In this document: positions 47,266 to 55,724 of the stretch, one piece after another
Layout of the letters: every line of letters begins with the position of its first letter
How positions within the stretch are numbered: position 1 is the first letter of the stretch
NCBI GenBank assembly: GCA_942493075.1
Contig: OW818681.1
Location: forward strand, 4,712,001 to 4,776,000
Direction: 5' to 3'
Length of the DNA stretch: 64,000 nucleotides
From: JBBQYD01 sp942493075
GTDB lineage: Bacteria; Verrucomicrobiota; Verrucomicrobiia; Limisphaerales; UBA8199
Position numbers and translations under genes: made by a program
Notes under the pieces: generated by a model
Told to the model about the DNA's origin: nothing
Databases searched by the model: none
Seen by the model: the letters and a program-made list of their open reading frames with translations, nothing else

Positions 47266-49002
47266 TCAGTGCGACTGGGTCAGAACGAGCACCTGTTCTA
47301 AAGTCGAAATTCCCTCCCGGGCGCGATCCAAGGCCACCATACGCAACGTGCGCATCCCCTGCCCCATGGCGACCTTGCCCATCTCGCGAGTTGAGCCGCG
47401 GGCGATAATCAGCTTTCGAATCTCATCCGAGACCGTCATGGCCTCAATAATCGCCATACGTCCCGCGTAGCCGCTGTTTTTGCAGCGCTCACAGCCGCGT
47501 CCGCGGTAAAGAGTCACGTTATCAAAGCAGCCTGGCTCCAGGCCAAGGTCTTGATACATACGGTCGGGATAATTGACTGGCTCCTTGCAGTGGGAGCAGA
47601 TGCGGCGCATCAGGCGCTGGGCGCAAGCTAGAATAACGGAAGAGGAAATCAGGAATGGGGCAATCCCCATGTCATCCAGACGTGCGATCGCACCAGGAGC
47701 ATCATTACAATGCATGGTGCTCAACACCTGGTGACCTGTTAGGGCTGCTTCGATCGCGATCTCAGCCGTCTCGGTATCCCGGATCTCACCGATCATGATG
47801 ATGTCGGGGTCCTGGCGGAGAATGGAGCGCAGCGCGTTTGCGAATGTCAGCCCGATCTCCTTCTTCACTGGCACCTGATTGATGCCCGGGATTTGGAATT
47901 CCACGGGATCTTCGACAGTGATGATGTTATATACCGGGTTATTCAACTCGTTCAGGGCTGAGTAGAGAGTCGTCGTTTTGCCCGAACCTGTGGGGCCTGT
48001 TACCAGCAGCAGGCCGTGCGGCGCGTCCACAGCAGCCTTGAATTGATCAAAAGTGTGCGGGTCCAATCCGAGCTTATCGATGCTGGCCGAGAGGTTGCTC
48101 TTATCCAGCACGCGAAGCACAACCTTTTCGCCATGCACCGTGGGCATGATGGAGACGCGCAAATCGTAGTCTTTGCCCGTAACGCGTATGCGCATGCGAC
48201 CGTCCTGAGGAAGGCGGCGCTCGGCGATATCCATGCTGCTCATGACTTTGAACCGCGAGACCAGGGCCATCTGCATCTGCTTGGGAGGCGGGGTCGCATC
48301 CATCAGCACGCCGTCAACGCGGTAACGCAGCCGGACACTTTTCTCGAATGGCTCAATGTGTACGTCGCTCGCGCGATCCTTGATGGCCTGCAACAAAATC
48401 AGGTTGGCGAGCTTGATAACCGGAGCCTCTTCGCTGGAAGCGGCAAGCTGGTCCAGGTTGACTTCCTCAACAGTCTCTTTTGCGACTTCCAGGTTATCGG
48501 CCTCCTCGGCATCGCCTTTCTTTTTGGCGTCCTGGATGAGGTCCTCCATGCTGCCACTGCGTGCGGCATCAAAGCTGTTGAGCTTGTCCTGAATCGCTTT
48601 CTCACCGCTGATGAGCGGAGCCACCTCCAACCGGGTGATCCGCCGCACATCGTCCAAAGCCAGGACGTTCAGCGGATCGGCCATGGCCAGGAAGAGTTTG
48701 TTTTCCAGGCGCGAGACCGGAACCACTTTATGATTCTGGGCGATATCACGAGGCACCAGGTCCGACACCTCGGGCGGGATCATGATACGTGAGAGATTGA
48801 TCGGGGGAGTGTTAAGAACCCGGCCCATCGAGACGGCCATGTCCATCTCGGTCACATAGGCTTTTTCGATCACCAGCTTGAGAAGGCGCGTGCCCTCCTT
48901 CTTCTGCAGATCCAGAAGCTCCTCGAGTTGCCTGGGACTGAGAAGATTATCCTCAATCAGCGCGTCCGCTATGCGTTCGCCAAATGTTTTTACGGGAGGC
49001 AT
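47266..49002 (-). CDS. pilB: Type IV pilus/type II secretion ATPase (PilB/GspE)
   Basis: Hexameric cytoplasmic ATPase that powers pilin assembly. The 578-residue protein has an N-terminal MshEN-type domain (about 1-140), a linker, then the N2D and catalytic domains. The Walker A motif is GPTGSGKTTT (336-345), Walker B with glutamate at IIMIGEIRD (401-409), and the conserved HCNDAPGA follows. The four cysteines of the zinc motif are C469, C472, C504 and C507. The partner gene upstream is two bases away. The stop lies two bases from the GmhB-like stop on the opposite strand. Confidence 0.94.
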   Translation of the reverse strand: MPPVKTFGERIADALIEDNLLSPRQLEELLDLQKKEGTRLLKLVIEKAYVTEMDMAVSMGRVLNTPPINLSRIMIPPEVSDLVPRDIAQNHKVVPVSRLENKLFLAMADPLNVLALDDVRRITRLEVAPLISGEKAIQDKLNSFDAARSGSMEDLIQDAKKKGDAEEADNLEVAKETVEEVNLDQLAASSEEAPVIKLANLILLQAIKDRASDVHIEPFEKSVRLRYRVDGVLMDATPPPKQMQMALVSRFKVMSSMDIAERRLPQDGRMRIRVTGKDYDLRVSIMPTVHGEKVVLRVLDKSNLSASIDKLGLDPHTFDQFKAAVDAPHGLLLVTGPTGSGKTTTLYSALNELNNPVYNIITVEDPVEFQIPGINQVPVKKEIGLTFANALRSILRQDPDIIMIGEIRDTETAEIAIEAALTGHQVLSTMHCNDAPGAIARLDDMGIAPFLISSSVILACAQRLMRRICSHCKEPVNYPDRMYQDLGLEPGCFDNVTLYRGRGCERCKNSGYAGRMAIIEAMTVSDEIRKLIIARGSTREMGKVAMGQGMRTLRMVALDRAREGISTLEQVLVLTQSH

Positions 49003-49004
49003 TG

Positions 49005-49850
49005 TTAACGAAAGGCTTTTTGCAGGTTCTTTATCAAGTCGGCAGGGGAGACGAGATACCAGAGCAAACGGCTGTTCGTCTCGGCTGCCAGTTCCTTGGC
49101 CGCCTGTTGATTAAAGGGATTAGTGGTCGCTACGAAAATCGATTTGCTCATTCGGTCAAAGGGGAGAACACACCACTTGCGGCAAACCTCAGCGGGGAAA
49201 CTGCGGGCAAGATCAATGTCCGTTTCGTAGGAACCCAATGGCAAAAATGCGCAACGCGATTTGTCTGAAATGATCTTTAGAGACTTTTCCACAGGTAGAA
49301 GGCCCTTGTCGGCCAATGCCTGCACAAACGGCTCCTGGACGCGTGTACCGCCACTCGGGTCCACCGTGGGCCAGCAGAGATCAAAATCACCAGCACTGAT
49401 GAGCTTGCTTTCAACGAAAAGCTTTTGCATCACACGGCGTCCGTCGTCCGCAGGCGCAGAGGCAGGCTGCCGGGTGCCTGGACGCGAGGCTGGGGCTCTT
49501 TCAGGCGGCGGCCGCACATCCAGCGTGTCAGTGCTTGAATGACTTGGAAAATGGCCTGCCTTGCTTTCGATGCTGCGAAGTGCTTCCTGGACATCAGGAT
49601 CGCCGGGAACTCGTTGCAGGATGGTCTCGTATTCGAGGATCGCGGAGGAAAGCTGGCCCAACTCCAAATAAGCCTTGGCGATCCGCTTGGAGGCATCTGT
49701 GGCATCCTGCTCGCGGCCCAGCTTCGTATAGGCTTCCTTGAGGATCTCCAACGACTGGCAATCATGCGGCTGCGATTGAGTGATCACCTCGAACATCTCA
49801 ATCGTTTGATTCAGTTGCGCTTCTTCGGCTGAATTTAATGTAACTGCCAT
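49005..49850 (-). CDS. TPR protein fused to MshEN-like domain, partner of PilB
   Basis: This 281-residue soluble protein sits two bases before pilB. Residues 1-100 are helical with TPR-like repeats (LEILKEAYTKLGREQDATDA, then KAYLELGQLSSAILEYETIL). A disordered Pro/Ser/Arg linker follows (about 101-140, PPPERAPASRPGTRQ). The C-terminal part resembles the GspE N-terminal/MshEN domain (KLFVESKLISAGDFDL, then SFPAEVCRKWCVLPFDRMSK and FVATTNPFN). MshEN domains in some relatives bind cyclic di-GMP. It probably regulates or scaffolds the assembly ATPase. The combination is uncommon and the function is inferred from the neighbour. Confidence 0.75.
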   Translation of the reverse strand: MAVTLNSAEEAQLNQTIEMFEVITQSQPHDCQSLEILKEAYTKLGREQDATDASKRIAKAYLELGQLSSAILEYETILQRVPGDPDVQEALRSIESKAGHFPSHSSTDTLDVRPPPERAPASRPGTRQPASAPADDGRRVMQKLFVESKLISAGDFDLCWPTVDPSGGTRVQEPFVQALADKGLLPVEKSLKIISDKSRCAFLPLGSYETDIDLARSFPAEVCRKWCVLPFDRMSKSIFVATTNPFNQQAAKELAAETNSRLLWYLVSPADLIKNLQKAFR

Positions 49851-50150
49851 GCAAATTTATGCCGTCGGGGCATAGGCCGCGGGTATGCGGACAGCTCAGA
49901 ACAGCAAACTGTTGGCCATTCTATTCGATCCGCATCGAAAGATGCAAATCTTCACTGGGTAGCGTTAACGATAGCTCTAAACTGACCAAGATGCTTACAA
50001 AAACGTCTCACATCTGGACATTTGCGGTTAAAAAGGCTGAGGATGGATTTCCTAAGCGATGAGTGTGAGGCAAAAACTGCCTTCTGGTATTTGCTTTCCG
50101 GGCATTTCTTGGACATCGTTAGATGAACTTGGGCAATAACCCTTAACGAA
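49851..50150. other. Divergent intergenic region
   Basis: Promoter space between the pilB-associated gene and the debranching enzyme gene, 300 bases. No convincing promoter pair, hairpin with T-tract or repeat was found. Confidence 0.4.
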
Positions 50151-53100
50151 ATGGCTCATCCTCTGGTTCCGATTATGACTCCTGCTCCGGGAGAACGGCG
50201 GCAGCGGTTTGTGGGAGATATTTTGCGATTCGAGCTGCGTGACGCGGAGGGCCGCATCGCCCATGGCTGGCGCGCCCTGTTGCGCACGAATCTGGGCCGG
50301 GCCGATGCTCTGCGGCATGAGGTCCTGCAAGCCCACACCAAAGGACTGCCTCCGGCGGGCGCTTCCTGGAGGGACATTCCCATGGAACCGTCCCAAACAG
50401 GCTGGCGGCTTGATTTACCTTTAGCTGAGCCCGGTTTTTTTAAAGCGAAGGCTTACCTGCTCGATCCAGATGGCTGGCAGCACTGGCCTTCCGGACCGGA
50501 TGCGGGCATTTCCGTACATCCAGACCGAGTACGGACTGGCAATACGATGTACAGCGCCTTCGCTCGCCTTTTCGGACGCACCCGTTTTGCTCAGGTTACC
50601 CGCGATCCCAAGCTTTCGCTCGCGCTGGCACCGCTGGATGAAGCGGGCTTCGCTGTACTCCCACCGTCAGGCAAACTGCGGGACCTCACCGCACAAGTCC
50701 CGCACATTATCGAGAAACTGGGTTGTCGCATCCTGCAATTGTTGCCAGTTAACCCCACGCCCACGACTTATGCACGATTCGGACGTTACGGGAGCCCTTA
50801 CGCCGCGCTCGATTTGACCGCTATCGACCCCGCGTTGGTGGTATTCGATAAGAAGACCACTGGCGTCGATCAATTCCGTGAGTTGACCTATGCCGTGCAC
50901 GCGCATGGAGGGCGCGTGTTCCTGGATATGGTCATTAACCACACTGGCTGGGGCTCAGATCTTCAGGAGAACCATCCGGAATGGTTCCTGCGTCAACCGG
51001 AAGGAACCTTCGTGAGCCCGGGCGCCTGGGGCACAATCTGGGAGGACCTGGTGGAACTGCGGCATGCCAACGTGGCGCTCTGGGATGAGCTATCAGAGGT
51101 TTTTCTCACCTGGTGCCGGCGCGGTGTGGACGGATTTCGCTGCGACGCCGGCTATAAAGTGCCCCTCAATGCCTGGCAATACATTACCAACCGGGTGCAG
51201 CAGGAGTATCCGGAAACGATTTTCTTCCTGGAAGGTTTGGGGGGCGCCTGGGAAGCAACGGAATCACTCCTTACCGAGGGCGGAATGCAGTGGGCGTACT
51301 CCGAGCTCTTTCAGAATTACAGCGGGCTCCAAATCTCCGGTTACCTGGACCATAGCAACCTTCAATGCAAACGCGTGGGCCTCATGGTTCATATCAGTGA
51401 GACCCACGATAACGAACGCCTGGCAGCGCGCGGGAGAAAATGGTCGCTCTTGCGCAATCGGCTGTGCGCGCTTGCGAGCACTTCTGGCGGATTTGGTTTC
51501 AACTGCGGGGTAGAGTGGCAGGCTACAGAGAAGGTCAGCGTGCACGGCTGCACCGGGCTCGCGTGGGACAATCCCGATAACCTGGTTCCTGAGTTGCAGA
51601 CGTTGAACCGCCTGTTACTGGATCATCCCTGCTTTTTTGATGGAGCATCCGTGCAGCGCCTGAGTGATCCCGGTGCGCCGATCTACGCTTTCTCCCGTCA
51701 GTCCGCACAACTTCAAGATTCCGTTGTTGTCCTCATCAATACGGATTTGGAAAAAGGTCAGACGGCAGTAATCCCCTGGCCCACGACCGTTCCTTTTTCT
51801 AAACAGTGGACTGACATGCTGGGACAGGAACTCCCTGCCCTGCTCAGTGAGCCCGGCGGATTCGTTCGAGTCACTCTTGAACCTGGATCTGCCTTTTGCC
51901 TGAGCCCCACTACAACGCCTCTCGGATTGCATGGGGAGGATTACAGACGTGCCCGTGCTCGCGCGGCATGGGCAGTTGCGGCCGCAAGCCAGGTTCTCCC
52001 GGTTGAGAAAATCGGTGGATACGACTGGCGAGAACTCTCCAAAGAAGTGGATGCGGACCCGGCCAGCTTCCTTTCAGCACTGGCCAGCTTTACCCGCGCA
52101 GAGCCTTGTGAAGGGCTCGTCTCCGGGATTCGGACCGCACGAGCCAACCCCCTGTTCCCAAGCGTCATTGATTGGACCTCCCTGGATGCGCGAAGAATCA
52201 CCCCCGTGCCGCCAGGGTTCTGGCTGCTGATCCGTGACAACGCCCCCTTCAGGGCATCGTTGAATTTGCATGATAACCGGCCCGCCAGGAACCTGGAATC
52301 CATTCAAGCAGGAGGTGCGCACATCGTGTGTTTCCCTCCCTGTGACGTGCCATCTGAAGCTGCTCTGTCTTTGGAATGCTACGGAGCGGAACACCCCCAT
52401 CGTCACGCGCAGATCCGCTTCATCGGGAACCAAATCTCCTCAGCCTTGCGGCTGCCACGTCCAAGTGACATTGCGCTGCTAACGAATGGCCGCGGTGGCA
52501 TGGCACGAATGGCGGTCGATCTGGGACGCATCAATTCTAAATATGACTGCGTGCTAGGTGCGAGCCTGCATCCGGCCGTGCCCGTTGACCGTCATATTCT
52601 AGCTAAGCGAATCCGGCTGTGGATCAACGCCGACGGTTTTATCTCTCCATTGGACTACGGAAGCTTGCAGAGCTTTCAATCTGGCCCGCCAGCGGTGTGG
52701 GATTTCGTGGCAAACGCCGGGGACGGTCGCACTGTCCAGGTGCAATTGATGGCCAACATGGCAGCGGGTCGAAACACCACAGTCTTTCGTTTCCAACGCC
52801 CTGCTCAAGGCAACGCAACCGGCAAACAGCTTCCGGATTCCGCCGCAGTCCATTTGGTTGTGCGAGTGGATATTGAAGACCGAAGTTTTCATAGCGAAAC
52901 TCGGCGCAACCCAGGCAGCGAGCATCATTTCAGCAGCAATTCCGAGCCTTTGCGTGAGCCGGAAACCCAGCGCCTGGCACGGGGCGGCGTGGTCGCCGGC
53001 TTTGCGTTTACCCCTGCCACAGACCGCCAACTGCGCGTCTATTCAGATGCCGGCAAGTATCATCACCAGGGCGAGTGGTCAACCGTGTCCCATCCGCTGG

Positions 53101-54527
53101 AGCAAAGCCGCGGACAGGTGGGCAGCGGAGACGCTTACAGTCCGGGCTGGTTCGAGATTCCGCTCGATAAAGGAGGCCAGGTCCACCTGATCCTGGATGC
53201 CGAACCTTCGCCGATCGAGGACCTGGTTCTGTTGTTTGGCATGGGACACCGCCTCGTCGAAAACCGGGTGGAACTACCTGCAAGCGACGTGTTCGGGCGT
53301 AAACTGTTGAACGCTATCCCGGCATTCGTCGTCGGGCGCGACCGCGGCAAAACAGTGATCGCCGGGTATCCGTGGTTCCTGGATTGGGGGCGAGATACGT
53401 TCATTGCCGCAAGAGGTTTGATCGCTGCCGGCTGGGAACAGCAGGTCGGACAAATGCTCACTACCTTCGCCCGTTTCGAGCGGAACGGCACCTTGCCGAA
53501 CGTGATTTTCGGAGAGGATGCCTCCAACCGCGATACCAGCGATGCCCCGCTGTGGTTCGGGATTGTTTGTGAAGAGTTGGCTGAGCATTACAGCAAGATC
53601 GGTCAGCCAGCGGCTACCCTCTACGGTTTGGGAGTGGATTACGCTGGACGCACCCTGCACGACGTTCTGCGAAGCATTGCCAGCCATTATCTCCTGGGCA
53701 CTCCCAATGGTATTCATATGGATGAGGACTCAGGCCTGGTCTGGAGCCCAAGCCATTTCACCTGGATGGATACGAACTATCCTGCCTGCACTCCACGTGC
53801 CGGTTATCCTGTGGAAATCCAGGCGCTCTGGATTCGGCTCTTGCGCCAACTGGCCCGCCTGGCAGGCCCGACAGAACCACATCCATGGCAAGCCCTGGCT
53901 GATCGTGCGCAGAGCTCACTGGAAAGTCTGTTCTGGCTCGAACAGCAAGGGTTCTACTCGGACTTGCTGGCGGCACCCTCAGGCGTTCCCGCTTCCCGCG
54001 CATCAGTGGATGATGCCTTACGATCCAATTGTCTCTTTGTCATCAGCCTGGGCCTCTCCAAGCCAGAACGCGCACGACGCTGCGTGCAAGCGGCCCTGCG
54101 CTATTTGGTTGTGCCCGGCGCGCTACGGAGCCTCGCTCCGCTTCCTGTCAACCTGCCGCTGCCCAATACTGCACCAGACGGTCGACTGCTGAATGATCCC
54201 CGAGAGCCTTACTGGGGGCATTACGAGGGAGACGAAGATACACGCCGCAAACCTGCCTACCACAATGGCACAGCGTGGACGTGGACATTCCCCACCTTCT
54301 GCGAGGCCATGGCTGTTGCCTGGGATTGGTCACCTGAAGCCGTGACCGCTGCAAGAGCCTATCTGAAGACGATGGACCTTCTTCTAGAAGAAGGATGCCT
54401 GGGCCATCTCCCGGAGATAACCGATGGAGATGTGCCGCACCAGCAGCGGGGTTGCGACGCCCAAGCCTGGAGCGTGACGGAAGCGATACGGGTCTGGCTG
54501 CGACTGGGAAACGCACAAGCGAAATAG
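50151..54527 (+). CDS. Bifunctional glycogen debranching enzyme (GH13 plus GH133 fusion)
   Basis: This 1458-residue cytosolic enzyme joins two activities. The N-terminal 130 residues look like a beta-sandwich. An alpha-amylase-fold GH13 domain (about 140-590) holds nucleophile D332 (GFRCD), acid/base E361 (FFLEGLGG) and D420 (ETHDN); region I is DMVINHTG. A mostly beta middle section follows. The C-terminal amylo-1,6-glucosidase domain (GH133, about 1060-1455) has GYPWFLDWGRDTFIAARGL and the segment MDTNYPACTPRAGYPVEIQA. The pair would transfer maltosyl units and cleave the remaining alpha-1,6 stub, as in eukaryotic debranchers. Other glycogen genes are absent from the window. The ATG at 50151 is the first in a good context. 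Confidence 0.88.
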   Translation: MAHPLVPIMTPAPGERRQRFVGDILRFELRDAEGRIAHGWRALLRTNLGRADALRHEVLQAHTKGLPPAGASWRDIPMEPSQTGWRLDLPLAEPGFFKAKAYLLDPDGWQHWPSGPDAGISVHPDRVRTGNTMYSAFARLFGRTRFAQVTRDPKLSLALAPLDEAGFAVLPPSGKLRDLTAQVPHIIEKLGCRILQLLPVNPTPTTYARFGRYGSPYAALDLTAIDPALVVFDKKTTGVDQFRELTYAVHAHGGRVFLDMVINHTGWGSDLQENHPEWFLRQPEGTFVSPGAWGTIWEDLVELRHANVALWDELSEVFLTWCRRGVDGFRCDAGYKVPLNAWQYITNRVQQEYPETIFFLEGLGGAWEATESLLTEGGMQWAYSELFQNYSGLQISGYLDHSNLQCKRVGLMVHISETHDNERLAARGRKWSLLRNRLCALASTSGGFGFNCGVEWQATEKVSVHGCTGLAWDNPDNLVPELQTLNRLLLDHPCFFDGASVQRLSDPGAPIYAFSRQSAQLQDSVVVLINTDLEKGQTAVIPWPTTVPFSKQWTDMLGQELPALLSEPGGFVRVTLEPGSAFCLSPTTTPLGLHGEDYRRARARAAWAVAAASQVLPVEKIGGYDWRELSKEVDADPASFLSALASFTRAEPCEGLVSGIRTARANPLFPSVIDWTSLDARRITPVPPGFWLLIRDNAPFRASLNLHDNRPARNLESIQAGGAHIVCFPPCDVPSEAALSLECYGAEHPHRHAQIRFIGNQISSALRLPRPSDIALLTNGRGGMARMAVDLGRINSKYDCVLGASLHPAVPVDRHILAKRIRLWINADGFISPLDYGSLQSFQSGPPAVWDFVANAGDGRTVQVQLMANMAAGRNTTVFRFQRPAQGNATGKQLPDSAAVHLVVRVDIEDRSFHSETRRNPGSEHHFSSNSEPLREPETQRLARGGVVAGFAFTPATDRQLRVYSDAGKYHHQGEWSTVSHPLEQSRGQVGSGDAYSPGWFEIPLDKGGQVHLILDAEPSPIEDLVLLFGMGHRLVENRVELPASDVFGRKLLNAIPAFVVGRDRGKTVIAGYPWFLDWGRDTFIAARGLIAAGWEQQVGQMLTTFARFERNGTLPNVIFGEDASNRDTSDAPLWFGIVCEELAEHYSKIGQPAATLYGLGVDYAGRTLHDVLRSIASHYLLGTPNGIHMDEDSGLVWSPSHFTWMDTNYPACTPRAGYPVEIQALWIRLLRQLARLAGPTEPHPWQALADRAQSSLESLFWLEQQGFYSDLLAAPSGVPASRASVDDALRSNCLFVISLGLSKPERARRCVQAALRYLVVPGALRSLAPLPVNLPLPNTAPDGRLLNDPREPYWGHYEGDEDTRRKPAYHNGTAWTWTFPTFCEAMAVAWDWSPEAVTAARAYLKTMDLLLEEGCLGHLPEITDGDVPHQQRGCDAQAWSVTEAIRVWLRLGNAQAK

Positions 54528-54590
54528 CTGGCAGAGAAACCTCGCTGCAAGGCACTTGTGTGCCGATCTCGGGGGCTACGAGGCGTTGCG

Positions 54591-54622
54591 GGGCGGTGGC
54601 CTCGGCGAGGACCGCCCTACCC
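54591..54622 (+). repeat. REP-like palindrome with CCTACCC tail (copy B)
   Basis: GGGCGGT (54591-54597) pairs with ACCGCCC (54611-54617); an inner CCTC/GAGG stem encloses GGC. TACCC follows. It lies just outside the left end of the transposase element. Confidence 0.65.
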
Positions 54623-54644
54623 GATCATCCATAGAGTCATCAGG

Positions 54645-54665
54645 GGGTGTGATTAGAAGTGGGTG
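54645..54665 (+). repeat. Left 21-bp terminal inverted repeat
   Basis: Exact inverted match to 55648-55668. The sequence runs GGGTGTGATTAG then AAGTGGGTG. Confidence 0.85.
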
Positions 54666-54838
54666 AGGCCAGGTTAGCCAAAATGGCTTTCTCCAGTGCC
54701 CGGAGCACAGAACATCGGCGATAGATGTGAGCAATCTGTGGAGGTTTCAACATTCATCCGCGGATCGCCTCGCTCTCTCCCAGAGGGACAGGTGATTGGA
54801 GTTTGGACAGTCCAAGCCGAAGGCTTGGTAGAGAGTAG

Positions 54839-54908
54839 CCGGAGCGTCGTAGCGTAGCGGAGACCTCCGGTTAACAGGCGCTCCCATCAGCACCCCGGGA
54901 CGGGGTGC
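54839..54908 (+). repeat. Left REP-like repeat and hairpin
   Basis: The palindromic 37-base unit CCGGAG...CTCCGGTTAAC (54839-54875) is an inverted near-copy (about 30 of 36 bases) of 55417-55452. A separate hairpin GCACCCCG/CGGGGTGC follows at 54890-54908. Confidence 0.8.
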
Positions 54909-54923
54909 CAGAACCATGGGGGT

Positions 54924-55367
54924 TCATTCCAAATACTCCGGGCCGTAAGAAACACCATTCTTCTCAAGCAATCTCTTCAGCTCTTCGATAAAAGGAGTTC
55001 GAGCGTGATGTTGCTCCTGTGTTTGGATGTACTGGTTTACGAGTTTCGCATGCGTCCAACTCACGGAAAAGATCGAGTATCCCTCCTGCCACGCAAAATC
55101 TCGCTCGTGGTTTTCCGCTGCCCAGACTGAGGACGCTTTCTTTAATTCGCGCACGATGTCCGCTGGAGCAACCGTGGTCTTTAGGCTTGCCAGCAGGTGC
55201 ACGTGGTCTTCGACCCCGCCGACCATTTCAGCCACACCACCCAATCCTCGAACGGTACCTCCCAGGTATTCGTGGAGGTGTTGTCGCCAACTCGTCCGAA
55301 TGAACCGCTTCCTAAGCTTTGTGCTAAAGACAATATGATATTGCAGGCTCTAGAAGGTGGATCCCAT
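54924..55367 (-). pseudogene. REP-associated (IS200-like) Y1/HUH transposase, nonsense at codon 6
   Basis: From an ATG at 55367 the minus strand reads MGSTF, a TAG stop, then SLQYHIVFSTK and on to a stop at 54924, 147 codons in all. Relatives begin with an unbroken M-x-STF-x-SLxYHxIFSTK, so the stop is a point change (CAG to TAG would do it). The rest is intact: the HUH pair H55-V-H57 in VEDHVHLL and catalytic Y113 in NQYIQTQEQHH. Only a TTG at 55244 could start the remaining frame, and this would delete the first strand. These single-strand transposases act on REP hairpins like those flanking it. Readthrough or suppression cannot be excluded. Confidence 0.85.
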
Positions 55368-55381
55368 GAGGGAATGTTCTA

Positions 55382-55452
55382 GCACCCCGGTTCCGGGGTG
55401 CAATTCCAATCTGCGACTTAACCGGAGGTCTCCACTTCGTTGCGACCTCCGG
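55382..55452 (-). repeat. Right REP-like repeat and hairpin
   Basis: The hairpin GCACCCCGG/CCGGGGTGC (55382-55401) and the inverted copy of the left unit at 55417-55452 (reverse complement CCGGAGGTCGC...CTCCGGTTAAG). Together with the left pair this forms an inverted REP arrangement around the transposase. Confidence 0.8.
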
Positions 55453-55647
55453 CTCTCTGGCAACCATTCTGGTTGCGGCCCCCATGCTTCACTGAAGCAT
55501 TGGGCTATTCTCAGGAGCCCTGCCGGGACAAGTGAAGGCACGGAAGGGGTCTCATAATCTAGGGTTCCTACAGGGGGAAGGGCCTGCTTAAAGCCACTTT
55601 CTCGGCTGGATAGATCCCTCATTCATGATTTGCCCTACTGCGCTGCG

Positions 55648-55668
55648 CACCCACTTCTAATCACACCC
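55648..55668 (-). repeat. Right 21-bp terminal inverted repeat
   Basis: Exact reverse complement of 54645-54665 (reads CACCCACTTC then TAATCACACCC on the plus strand). Confidence 0.85.
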
Positions 55669-55724
55669 GTAATCAGCGGGTGTTTTGTTTTGCGCTGGGG
55701 CGTGAAATTGGCTAGAGGAAAGGG

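Larger units (their letters stand above)
54645..55668. mobile_element. About 1 kb element with 21-bp terminal inverted repeats and REP-associated transposase
   Basis: Outer ends are a perfect 21-bp inverted repeat (54645-54665, beginning GGGTGTGATT, and its reverse complement at 55648-55668). Inside are inverted 36-bp palindromic repeats (54839-54875 and 55417-55452), two nearly identical hairpins with GCACCCCG arms (54890-54908 and 55382-55401), and a HUH transposase pseudogene. IS200/IS605-type elements do not normally have terminal inverted repeats, so the outer pair may belong to another element or to an extended REP structure. No target-site duplication was identified. Confidence 0.7.

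Noticed and set aside
48016..48792. 258-residue plus-strand frame inside pilB
   Set aside because: Antisense to a strongly conserved ATPase; no domain.
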